The notes beneath the pieces were generated by a model. The model ran no database searches. It was not told the origin of the DNA and saw only the letters and a list, made by a program, of their open reading frames with translations. From positions 13,115 to 20,110 of the forward strand of contig DHWW01000142.1 of assembly GCA_002413385.1 (NCBI GenBank): 6,996 bases of DNA, given 5' to 3'. The position numbers and the translations under genes were made by a program. The DNA is from Granulicella sp. UBA5172. GTDB taxonomy: Bacteria; Acidobacteriota; Terriglobia; Terriglobales; Acidobacteriaceae. Numbering within the stretch: the stretch's first letter is position 1; each line of letters opens with the position of its first letter. Of this stretch, positions 1-6,108 are shown piece after piece.

Positions 1-23
1 GGTCTCGTGGGCTCGGAGATGTG
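1..23 (+). other. Sequencing adapter remnant (Illumina Nextera / Tn5 Read 2 adapter)
   Basis: Bases 2-23 match, without mismatch, the first 22 bases of the Nextera transposase Read 2 adapter as I know it (GTCTCGTGGGCTCGG followed by the first seven bases of the Tn5 mosaic end, AGATGTG). The match stops there: the last 12 bases of the mosaic end (TATAAGAGACAG) are missing. The sequence passes straight into codons for the MiaA P-loop at base 25. A chance 22-base identity at the very end of a contig is not credible. These bases should be treated as non-genomic, and the Met-Gly-Ser-Glu-Met-Trp residues they appear to encode are artefactual. Confidence 0.93.
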
Positions 24-24
24 G

Positions 25-936
25 CCTACGGCGAGTGGAAAGACGGCGCTGGCGTTGCGACTGGCAGAGGAGTTGGGTGGCGAGATCGTCAGTTGCGACT
101 CGGTTGCGGTGTACCGTCTGATGGAGATTGGCACGGCGAAGCCGACGTTTGAGGAACGTGCGCGGGTGACGCATCACTGCCTCGATTTGTATTGGCCGGA
201 TGAAGCGTGCACGGCGGGGGATTATGCTCGTCATGCGCGCGAGGCGATTGCCGGGATTCGCGAGCGGGGAAGGATTCCGATTGTTGCCGGGGGGACGGGT
301 TTGTATCTCCGCGCGCTGCTGGAGGGACTGGCACCGGCGCCGCAGCGGGATAATGCTTTGCGTGCACGGCTACGGGAAAGGGTGGAGCGCAAGGGGTCGG
401 CTTGGCTGCATCGCGTGTTGCAGCGCCTTGATCCGCGTGCTGCGAAGTTGATCCATGCGAATGATGTTCCAAAACTGATTCGGAGTATTGAGGTCACGCT
501 GGCCGCGAGGCAGCCGCAGACGGAGCAGTGGCAGGCTGGGCGAGATCCGCTGCAGGGGTATCGCGTGTTGCAGATGGGGTTGGCGCCAGAGCGGGAACGG
601 CTGTATGAGCGAATCAATGGGCGTGCTGCGGCGATGTTTGAGCGCGGACTTGTAGCGGAAACGGAGATGTTGCGGGAGAGGTTTGGGGAGGATTGCCGCG
701 CGCTGGGGGCGCTTGGGTATGCGCAGGCGATGGCAGTGTTGCGTGGGGAGATGATTCTCGATCAGGCGGTTGCGGCGGCGCGGCAAGGGCATCGGAATTA
801 TGCGAAGCGGCAGGGCACGTGGTTTCGGCGAGAGCCAGGGATGACGTGGCTGACGGGGTTTGGCGATGACAAGGTGATGCAGGATAAGGCGCTGGAGTTG
901 GTGCAGTCGCATGAAGCGGGAGGGATGGTTTCGTGA
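25..936 (+). CDS. miaA: tRNA dimethylallyltransferase MiaA (5' end missing)
   Basis: MiaA transfers a dimethylallyl group from dimethylallyl diphosphate to N6 of A37 in tRNAs that read UNN codons; it is a cytosolic P-loop enzyme. Genomic sequence begins inside the P-loop: PTASGKT is present, but the preceding Gly and about the first 8-10 residues are replaced by adapter-encoded residues. Next come SCDSVAVY with the family's catalytic Asp, IGTAKP, GGTGLYLRALLEGL, the LGYAQAM motif and the C-terminal NYAKRQGTWFRRE motif. About 303 genuine residues remain, close to the family's usual ~300-315. The true start lies outside the window, so the apparent ATG at base 7 must not be used. The TGA stop overlaps the GTG start of the next gene, indicating one operon. 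Identification is secure; only the N-terminus is uncertain. Confidence 0.95.
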   Translation, partial: PTASGKTALALRLAEELGGEIVSCDSVAVYRLMEIGTAKPTFEERARVTHHCLDLYWPDEACTAGDYARHAREAIAGIRERGRIPIVAGGTGLYLRALLEGLAPAPQRDNALRARLRERVERKGSAWLHRVLQRLDPRAAKLIHANDVPKLIRSIEVTLAARQPQTEQWQAGRDPLQGYRVLQMGLAPERERLYERINGRAAAMFERGLVAETEMLRERFGEDCRALGALGYAQAMAVLRGEMILDQAVAAARQGHRNYAKRQGTWFRREPGMTWLTGFGDDKVMQDKALELVQSHEAGGMVS

Positions 937-1310
937 GTGGCGTGCGGATGGACAAGTGGTTGTGGGCGGCACGGTTTTTCAAGACGCGGGCGCTGGCGTC
1001 GAAGGCTTGTGAGTTGGGGCGTGTGCAGTCGAAGGGCCTGCCGTCGAAGGCTGCGCGGGAGGTTCGCGTTGGCGATCAGTTACAGGTTCGGAATGAGGGT
1101 GGGGATTTTGTGATCGAGGTGCTTGCGCTCAGCGAGGTGCGCGGGCCTGCGGCGGTGGCGCAAGAACTTTATCGCGAAACGGACGAAAGCAAGGTGGAGC
1201 GGACGAAAGTCGCGGAGGAGCGCAAGGCGATGTTTGCGGTGGAGGCGGTGCCGGTGGGGAGACCGTCGAAACGCGACCGGAGAGAGATTAATCGTTTCCG
1301 CGGACGGTGA
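933..1310 (+). CDS. hslR: S4-domain RNA-binding protein, heat shock protein 15 (HslR) family
   Basis: 125-residue basic protein. An S4 RNA-binding domain spans roughly residues 6-65: it opens with MDKWLWAARFFKTRALA, nearly identical to E. coli Hsp15 (LDKWLWAARFYKTRALA), and contains the VRVGDQL turn. A charged helical segment follows (ETDESKVERTKVAEERKA), then a basic tail (RPSKRDRREINRFRGR) similar to the Hsp15 C-terminus. In E. coli, Hsp15 binds free 50S subunits carrying stalled nascent chains and helps recycle them; the same role here is inferred by homology. The GTG start at 933 is preferred because a strong GGGAGGG ribosome-binding site lies 8 nt upstream, inside miaA. The alternative ATG at 948 has none. 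The GTGA overlap with the miaA stop suggests translational coupling. No heat-shock promoter is visible. Confidence 0.88.
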   Translation: MSGVRMDKWLWAARFFKTRALASKACELGRVQSKGLPSKAAREVRVGDQLQVRNEGGDFVIEVLALSEVRGPAAVAQELYRETDESKVERTKVAEERKAMFAVEAVPVGRPSKRDRREINRFRGR

Positions 1311-1318
1311 TGCTGGGG

Positions 1319-2461
1319 TCAGGGTTGGGGTGCTGTGGTGGCTCCATCCTGGTTGACCCAGTAGCCGTTGCGGGCTTCGATGGAGAGTTGTGGGTAGTCG
1401 CGGAGCTTGAGGATGATGGAATGGAAGCCGGGTGCAGGTGATTGCGGATGGAAGCTGAGCACGTAGCGATTGGGGATGTGGTTGGAGATCGTGAAGAGGT
1501 CGCGGTCGAGGGTTTTGACGTCTTTGAACTTGAAGTATTCGCCGCCGGTGAGATGGGCGACGGATTGGGAGATGTTGCGGCGGAGGGCGTTGCGGGCGGC
1601 GATTTCGGCAAGGTGGGCAAGTCGCAGCGGCGGGAGGAGTTCTTCAACGCAGTTCACGTTCTGCGACGTGCGGCTCTCGGTGGGTTTGATGGGATTGCCG
1701 TCGGCGTCTTTGCCCAGGTCGCGGCTGAAGCAGCCGTGCTCGGGGCCTGGCTCGTCGGAGCTAAACTTGGCGGCTTCGTGACCCATTGCGGCTTTGGTGC
1801 TGTTGAAGCCGATGCTGTAGATGGCGGTATTGGTATCGCTGATGGCGTGGAGCGCGTCGACGAGGGTGGTGTGGCTGCCCTGGTCGATGGTTTCGGAGAG
1901 CAGGAGGATGGCGCGGCGGTAGGTGGTGGGCTGCTGGCCGAGCATGTCGACGGCGAAGGTGATGGCGTCGAGGACGGCGGCTTGCTGGTCGCCGGGATCG
2001 AGGTTGTTGAGCGAGCGGGTGATGAATTCGAGGTTGGGGGTGAAGCCATGCAGCAGGACGGGCGTGCTGTCAAAGCCGACGACGGCGACTTTGTGATCGA
2101 TGTTGCCGACGAGGTTGGTGAGCATCGGGCCGAGGTTGCGGTATTGATCGAGATGGCCGGTGCCGGAGCCTCCGGTTTCAACGACGATGACCATGGCTAG
2201 AGGCTGGTCGCCGGTTTCCTCCTCTAGATGGAGGGACTGCTCGACACCGTCGTCGGTGAGAATGAAGTCTTTGGCCTTGAGGGTGTAGACGAGCTGGCCG
2301 GATTTGGTGCGCACGAGGGCCGGGACGACGACGAGGCTGGAGCGAACGGTGATGGAGGCCGCGGGTGGGTTAGCCTGGGAGTCGGCTGGGGCATTTGAGG
2401 CAGGCGTCTGCGCTGGAGAGATGGATGCGGCGAGCAGCGCGATGAGGACGATGAGCTTCAT
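1319..2461 (-). CDS. Secreted VWFA-related (acidobacterial-type) von Willebrand factor A domain protein
   Basis: 380 residues from the ATG at 2459-2461. That start is chosen because it is followed at once by a signal peptide: Lys2, a hydrophobic core at 3-13, and likely cleavage after Ser-Pro-Ala17. The open frame continues upstream to 2572, but that extension would bury the signal peptide. The mature part has a short Ala/Pro linker, a beta-rich segment (VVVPALVRTKSGQLVYTLKA, KDFILTDDG, ~45-75), then a VWA fold (~88-225) with MVIVVETGGSG, KVAVVGFDS, AVLDAITFAVDML and RAILLLSETIDQGS. C-terminal segments (LTGGEYFKF, NRYVLSFHPQ, YPQLSIEARNGYW) are typical of VWFA-related proteins expanded in Acidobacteria. 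The metal site looks degenerate: E95-G97-S99 replaces D-S-S. Two cysteines (244, 271) could form a disulfide after export. Specific function is unknown. No clear Shine-Dalgarno is seen. It converges on hslR with only 8 nt between stops. Confidence 0.85.
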   Translation of the reverse strand: MKLIVLIALLAASISPAQTPASNAPADSQANPPAASITVRSSLVVVPALVRTKSGQLVYTLKAKDFILTDDGVEQSLHLEEETGDQPLAMVIVVETGGSGTGHLDQYRNLGPMLTNLVGNIDHKVAVVGFDSTPVLLHGFTPNLEFITRSLNNLDPGDQQAAVLDAITFAVDMLGQQPTTYRRAILLLSETIDQGSHTTLVDALHAISDTNTAIYSIGFNSTKAAMGHEAAKFSSDEPGPEHGCFSRDLGKDADGNPIKPTESRTSQNVNCVEELLPPLRLAHLAEIAARNALRRNISQSVAHLTGGEYFKFKDVKTLDRDLFTISNHIPNRYVLSFHPQSPAPGFHSIILKLRDYPQLSIEARNGYWVNQDGATTAPQP

Positions 2462-2631
2462 AGATTGAGATGGATCGGGACGTACGAGTTCAGTGTAGCT
2501 TTGTGGATTGAACGAAGGCGAGGTGCGGGCGTTGGTGTCTGAGATGCAAAGAGCAAATGGAGGCGATACCATGAGATGTCTGCCTCGCTCGTTATGATGA
2601 GACGGGCGCCCTGGAAAAGAGACTCAGACGA
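2462..2631. promoter_or_regulatory. Divergent intergenic region between the VWA gene and tdh
   Basis: This 170-bp non-coding stretch must hold the promoters of both flanking genes. On the plus strand, TATGAT at 2593-2598 is a fair -10 hexamer and would start transcription near 2605, giving tdh a ~27-nt leader; no good -35 is found at the usual spacing. On the minus strand, TACACT at 2492-2497 is a possible -10 for the VWA gene, again without a clear -35. No operator-like inverted repeat or riboswitch is obvious. The promoter positions are guesses by eye. Confidence 0.35.
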
Positions 2632-3693
2632 ATGAATGTGCAGGAGATTCCAAAGACAATGCGTGCGCTGGTAAAGGCCACAGCCGCTCCGGGGATGGAG
2701 ATGCGCGAGGTTCCGGTGCCGGAGATTGGGGCAACGGATGTGCTCGTTGCCGTGGAGACGGCGTCGGTGTGTGGGACGGACCTGCATATTTACCATTGGG
2801 ATGAGTGGGCGCAGGCGCGGATCGAGCCGCCGTATATTCCGGGGCATGAATTCTGCGGGACGGTGGCAGCGGTGGGCGCGCTGGTGAAGGGCGTCAGCGT
2901 TGGGGACTTCGTCTCAGCCGAGATGCATGTGGCATGCGGACATTGCCTGCAGTGCCGCAGCGGACAGGCACATGTCTGCCAGTTTGTGAAGATTCTTGGT
3001 GTGGATGCAGACGGTGCGTTCGCGGATTATGTGCGGATTCCGGCGAGCAACGTGTGGAAACTCGATCCTGCGATTCCGCGCGATTTCGGCTCGCTGTTCG
3101 ATCCGTTTGGAAACGCGGTTCATACCGTGCTGTCCGGTGCAATTGCCGGGCAGACAGTTGCGGTGACGGGATGTGGACCAATCGGATTATTTTCGATTGC
3201 GGTGGCGAAAGCTTGTGGAGCTGCACGGATCTTTGCGATTGAGCCGAATGAGCAGCGACGTGATCTAGCAAAGAAGCTGGGTGCGGATGTACTGCTCGAT
3301 CCTTCGAGGGATAATATCGAGCAAAAGGTCAAGGACACGACAGGGGGCAATGGTGTGGATGTATTGCTGGAGATGTCGGGTCATCCTTCGGCGATACAGC
3401 AGGGATTTCGGCTGCTGAGGATGGGTGGACGTGCGTCGCTGCTGGGGATTCCGTCCAGGCCGGTGGAGATTGACCTGGCGAATGCTGTGATCTTCAAGGG
3501 TGCGACTGTGCACGGGATCAATGGGCGCAAGATGTATGAGACATGGTTCCAGGCGGAGGCGCTGATTCGCGACCGCGGCGTTGACTTGTCGCCGGTCATT
3601 ACGCATCGGCTGCCACTGGAGCAGTTTGATGAGGCAATGCATCTGCTGGAGTCGGGCGAGGCTAGCAAGATTCTGCTGATGGTAAAGCGCTAA
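2632..3693 (+). CDS. tdh: L-threonine 3-dehydrogenase (zinc-dependent MDR family)
   Basis: Cytosolic enzyme that oxidises L-threonine with NAD+ to 2-amino-3-oxobutyrate, the first step of threonine breakdown to glycine and acetyl-CoA. It is a 353-residue medium-chain dehydrogenase. Catalytic zinc ligands are C47, H72 and E73 (in SVCGTDLH and PGHEF). Structural zinc cysteines are C102, C105, C108 and C116. H99 aligns with E. coli Tdh His90, a substrate-selectivity residue. The Rossmann motif is GCGPIG (180-185), with E204 at the end of the next strand fitting NAD+. DPFGNAVHT, LLEMSGHP, HGINGRKMYETW and LSPVITHR are Tdh signatures. ATG 2632 is the longest start. ATG 2659 (Met10) aligns with the E. 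coli N-terminus and has AGGAG 12 nt upstream, giving 344 residues. The partner gene kbl lies ~1.15 kb downstream, beyond an opposite-strand gene. A strong hairpin follows the stop. Confidence 0.95.
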   Translation: MNVQEIPKTMRALVKATAAPGMEMREVPVPEIGATDVLVAVETASVCGTDLHIYHWDEWAQARIEPPYIPGHEFCGTVAAVGALVKGVSVGDFVSAEMHVACGHCLQCRSGQAHVCQFVKILGVDADGAFADYVRIPASNVWKLDPAIPRDFGSLFDPFGNAVHTVLSGAIAGQTVAVTGCGPIGLFSIAVAKACGAARIFAIEPNEQRRDLAKKLGADVLLDPSRDNIEQKVKDTTGGNGVDVLLEMSGHPSAIQQGFRLLRMGGRASLLGIPSRPVEIDLANAVIFKGATVHGINGRKMYETWFQAEALIRDRGVDLSPVITHRLPLEQFDEAMHLLESGEASKILLMVKR

Positions 3694-3703
3694 GATTTGT
3701 GCT

Positions 3704-3745
3704 CAAGGCAAAGAGGCCCATCAGATGATGGGCCTCTTTGCCTTG
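3704..3745. terminator. Strong hairpin between convergent genes, likely bidirectional terminator
   Basis: A perfect 20-bp inverted repeat: the left arm 3704-3723 begins CAAGGCAAAGAGGCCCA, the right arm is 3726-3745, and only GA lies at the centre, so the real loop will be about 4-8 nt. An outer GCTC/GAGC pairing (3701-3704 region against 3749-3752) could lengthen it past a small bulge. It begins 10 nt after the tdh stop and, read on the other strand, 13 nt after the lipoprotein stop. It is thus placed to serve both. Neither side has a classical U-tract after the stem, so it may work with Rho, as an RNA-stability element, or as a barrier between transcripts. Confidence 0.75.
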
Positions 3746-3758
3746 CGTGAGCCTTGGG

Positions 3759-4715
3759 TTAGGGATTCTGCACGACGAGTGGATCGGCGAGGCGGAAGTG
3801 GACGATGGACTCGGCAGGGATGTCGATGTCGCTGTTGCCCGTGGTGCCCGCGAGTAAGGTGCCGGCACCTGCACCGGCAGCGCCACCGATGGCCAGGCCG
3901 ACACCGCCCGTTGCCAGACCGCCGATCAACATGCCAGCACCGGTCATGCCGCCGATGAAGCCTGCTGTGCGACGTCCCTTGCCGCGCTTGGTATGGACGT
4001 TATCGTTAGTGTCGAGGTTGTATTGTGAGCCATTGAGCGTCATAGAGGTAAGGCGCAACTCGAGGATGGATCTGCCCTTGAAGTGGCCGCGGCGATGGGC
4101 CGCATCGATGCGACCACCGACGGGTGTGCCGCGTGGAATGACAATGTTGCCGTCGCGGTTTTGAACTGGCTCGACAACCTCACCGTCGAAGCGGTCGCCA
4201 GCCCGGCTGGTCTTGACACTGATGCGCTGGTTGATGCGGATGGCGAGTTCAGTCCCTGCGGGAACCCGGAAGGAGACGGGCACGGGAGCCTGGTTAGGCT
4301 GACCCATTGGCTGGCCGCCAGCGTTGGACTGTGGCTGGCCATTTCCGTTGGCTGGCTCACCGCTTGCAGGCCCCGGCTGGCCGTTCCCGTATGCTTGAGG
4401 TCGGCCCTGAGCGGCAGAGTTGAGCGGCGTGATGATCGGGTCGGTGCTGTGCGGTGCGGGGCCGGGCGGCGGCGGTGTGATGAGGGTCGATATGGCGGGC
4501 TTCTGGCCTGGAGCGTAGGGGGGCTCTACGGTCTTGGTTACGGTGTCGCCGCTCTTGTCGACATATTGCACTTGTTGTGGGATGTTCGTGGCGACGGCCT
4601 GATTTTTTGCCTGGTTGAGAGCCTTTTCCTGTTTACTTGCGCAACCTGCCAGCAGCGCAAGAGTCATCAAGCCTGCTCCGGCAAGAATTGTGAATCGTGT
4701 CTTCTGAAGTGCCAT
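3759..4715 (-). CDS. Putative glycine-zipper lipoprotein of unknown function
   Basis: 318 residues. Start ATG 4713-4715 has a near-ideal AAGGAG four bases upstream. A lipoprotein signal peptide ends in LLAGC, with lipidated Cys25 followed by ASKQ, so outer-membrane sorting is plausible. A charged/Gln-rich stretch follows (26-65), then a flexible Pro/Gly/Gln/Asn linker (~65-147) with repeated GQP units. A probably beta-rich domain (~148-245) holds VPAGTELAIRINQRISVKTSRAGD, VIPRGTPVGGRID and SILELRLTSMTLNG; the 'PAGT...GD.F.G...IP+GT.V.G' pattern recurs in acidobacterial envelope proteins. A basic patch (KRGKGRR) precedes a Gly/Ala-rich glycine zipper (~252-290) that could insert in a membrane or oligomerise, as in SlyB-like proteins. 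The end has IPAESIVHFRLADPLVV. The gene sits between tdh and kbl on the opposite strand; no link to threonine metabolism is apparent. I do not recognise a named family. Confidence 0.8.
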   Translation of the reverse strand: MALQKTRFTILAGAGLMTLALLAGCASKQEKALNQAKNQAVATNIPQQVQYVDKSGDTVTKTVEPPYAPGQKPAISTLITPPPPGPAPHSTDPIITPLNSAAQGRPQAYGNGQPGPASGEPANGNGQPQSNAGGQPMGQPNQAPVPVSFRVPAGTELAIRINQRISVKTSRAGDRFDGEVVEPVQNRDGNIVIPRGTPVGGRIDAAHRRGHFKGRSILELRLTSMTLNGSQYNLDTNDNVHTKRGKGRRTAGFIGGMTGAGMLIGGLATGGVGLAIGGAAGAGAGTLLAGTTGNSDIDIPAESIVHFRLADPLVVQNP

Positions 4716-4845
4716 GGTTCTCCTTCCACGGTTGTGCGTGGCTTACGAAGGACGGCAAATTGCCGAAATCTTCACAGGATGTTCGATGCGCGTGGTGTCG
4801 AGTTTCGCTGCCTGAAGTGGCAGAAAGGTTTAACATCAAATCACT
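4716..4845. promoter_or_regulatory. Divergent intergenic region between the lipoprotein gene and kbl, with a palindrome
   Basis: This 130-bp region must start transcription both ways. On the lipoprotein side it holds that gene's AAGGAG ribosome-binding site (minus strand, 4720-4725). A 13-bp perfect palindrome, CGGCAA-A-TTGCCG, lies at 4753-4765 and is a candidate operator half-way between the two genes. On the kbl side, TAACAT at 4831-4836 resembles a -10 element; it would place the transcript start at or next to the kbl ATG, though no convincing -35 is present. Promoter and operator roles are inferred by eye only. Confidence 0.35.
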
Positions 4846-6102
4846 ATGAGCAGCGTTACCACACTTCTCGAACATACCTCGTCAACGCGTCCACAACTAG
4901 CCCACTTGACAGCGCAGTTAGATGACCTGCGCGCGCGGGGAACGCATTTCAAGCTGCGTGTGCTCGACGACGAGCAGGGTCCAGTTTGCCACTACGATGG
5001 ACGCGAGGTGATTAACCTAGCGTCGAATAATTATCTGGGGCTGTGCAATCACCCGAAGCTACGCGAGGCGGCCATCGCGGCGGTAGAGAAATACGGTGTT
5101 GGTTCGGGTGCGGTGCGGACGATTGCGGGCACGATGCGGATTCACATGGAGCTCGAAGAAAAGATCGCTCGGTTCAAGGGTGTTGAAGCGTGCGTCGTGT
5201 TTCAATCGGGCTTTACAGCAAATGCTGGAACCGTGTCCAGCATTTTAGGGAAGGAAGATTTCATTCTTTCCGATGAGTTGAATCATGCGAGCATTATTGA
5301 TGGGGCAAGGCTTTCGAGGGCGAAAATCAAAGTGTTTCGGCACAAAGATGTGGCGCACGCGGAGGAGTTGCTGAAGGAGATCGAGAACGAGCCGGGACGG
5401 AAGCTGGTAATTACTGACGGCGTTTTTTCGATGGATGGAGATATTGGATCGGTAGATAAGTTGGCCGACTTATGTGATAAGTATGGCGCGATCATGATGG
5501 TGGACGATGCGCATGCGAGTGGCGTGCTGGGACGCAATGGGCGTGGTAGCGTGGACCACTTCGGCTGTACACAGCGCGTGGATGTGCAGGTGGGTACGTT
5601 GTCGAAGGCGATTGGTGCGTTGGGTGGATATGTTTGCGGATCGCGTGATTTGATCGATTATCTGTACCATCGCGCGCGACCGTTCCTGTTTTCTACTTCG
5701 CATCCGCCGAGTGTTGCGGCTAGTTGTATTGCGGGGTTCGACATTTTGGAGAACGAGCCGGAGCGGATTGAGCGGTTGTGGACGAACACGAAGTATTTTC
5801 AAGAACAGTTGACGGCTGCGGGGTTTGATATCGGCGGTAAGACGACGCCGAAGAGCGAGACGCCAATTACGCCGATCTTTGTCGGGGCTCAGGGCTCCAT
5901 TGGCGATGGGCGCAAGACGATGGAGTACAGCCGCGCTTTGTTTGAGCAGGGATTGATGGCAACGGGAATTGCGTTTCCCACGGTTCCTGAAGGCAAGGCG
6001 AGAGTGCGCTGCATCATGACGAGCGAGCATACGCGCGGGCAGATCGATAAGGCGCTGGAGATATTGACGGGGACGGCGAAGCGGATGGAGTTGCTGGGGT
6101 AG
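4846..6102 (+). CDS. kbl: 2-amino-3-ketobutyrate CoA ligase (glycine C-acetyltransferase)
   Basis: PLP enzyme of the alpha-oxoamine synthase family. With Tdh it cleaves 2-amino-3-oxobutyrate using CoA to glycine and acetyl-CoA. Of 418 residues, the first ~13 extend beyond E. coli Kbl. Signatures: LASNNYLGL (58-66), GSGAVRTIAGT (87-96), LNHASIIDGARL with PLP-stacking H147, DGVFSMDG (191-198), VDDAH with D220 and H223, the PLP-lysine motif VGTLSKAIGALGGY with K254, RPFLFSTS, and a C-terminal PEGKARVRCIMTSEHT. BioF (8-amino-7-oxononanoate synthase) shares this fold. The NHASIIDG/DGVFSMDG pattern and tdh nearby favour Kbl, but a dual or related acyltransferase activity cannot be excluded. No clear Shine-Dalgarno precedes ATG 4846; the nearest purine run (AGAAAGG, 4822-4828) is 17 nt away. 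Its stop is 6 nt from the stop of the opposing rel gene. Confidence 0.92.
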   Translation: MSSVTTLLEHTSSTRPQLAHLTAQLDDLRARGTHFKLRVLDDEQGPVCHYDGREVINLASNNYLGLCNHPKLREAAIAAVEKYGVGSGAVRTIAGTMRIHMELEEKIARFKGVEACVVFQSGFTANAGTVSSILGKEDFILSDELNHASIIDGARLSRAKIKVFRHKDVAHAEELLKEIENEPGRKLVITDGVFSMDGDIGSVDKLADLCDKYGAIMMVDDAHASGVLGRNGRGSVDHFGCTQRVDVQVGTLSKAIGALGGYVCGSRDLIDYLYHRARPFLFSTSHPPSVAASCIAGFDILENEPERIERLWTNTKYFQEQLTAAGFDIGGKTTPKSETPITPIFVGAQGSIGDGRKTMEYSRALFEQGLMATGIAFPTVPEGKARVRCIMTSEHTRGQIDKALEILTGTAKRMELLG

Positions 6103-6108
6103 CAATGC

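Noticed and set aside
7..24. ATG at base 7 as the miaA start codon
   Set aside because: The codons up to base ~24 are adapter sequence; the P-loop Gly and the true N-terminus are missing.
370..982. Minus-strand ORFs opposite miaA (up to 200 codons)
   Set aside because: Arg/Pro/His-rich composition typical of antisense frames of GC-rich genes; miaA on the plus strand explains the sequence.
1442..2200. Long 252-codon plus-strand ORF opposite the VWA gene
   Set aside because: It lies wholly antisense to a clearly recognisable VWA gene. Its translation is an Ala/Gly/Val/Asp-rich string with no motif, as expected of a GC-rich shadow frame.
2462..2572. N-terminal extension of the VWA protein to the ATG at 2570-2572
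   Set aside because: It would place 37 polar residues before an obvious signal peptide; the inner ATG at 2459-2461 fits a secreted protein.
4083..4925. 280-codon plus-strand ORF running across the lipoprotein gene into the start of kbl
   Set aside because: It is antisense to the lipoprotein CDS and overlaps the kbl start in another frame. It has no ribosome-binding site or recognisable domain; the low-complexity linker on the other strand explains the open frame.
5470..6105. 211-codon minus-strand ORF opposite kbl
   Set aside because: Arg-rich antisense shadow of a well-conserved PLP enzyme, with no motifs.
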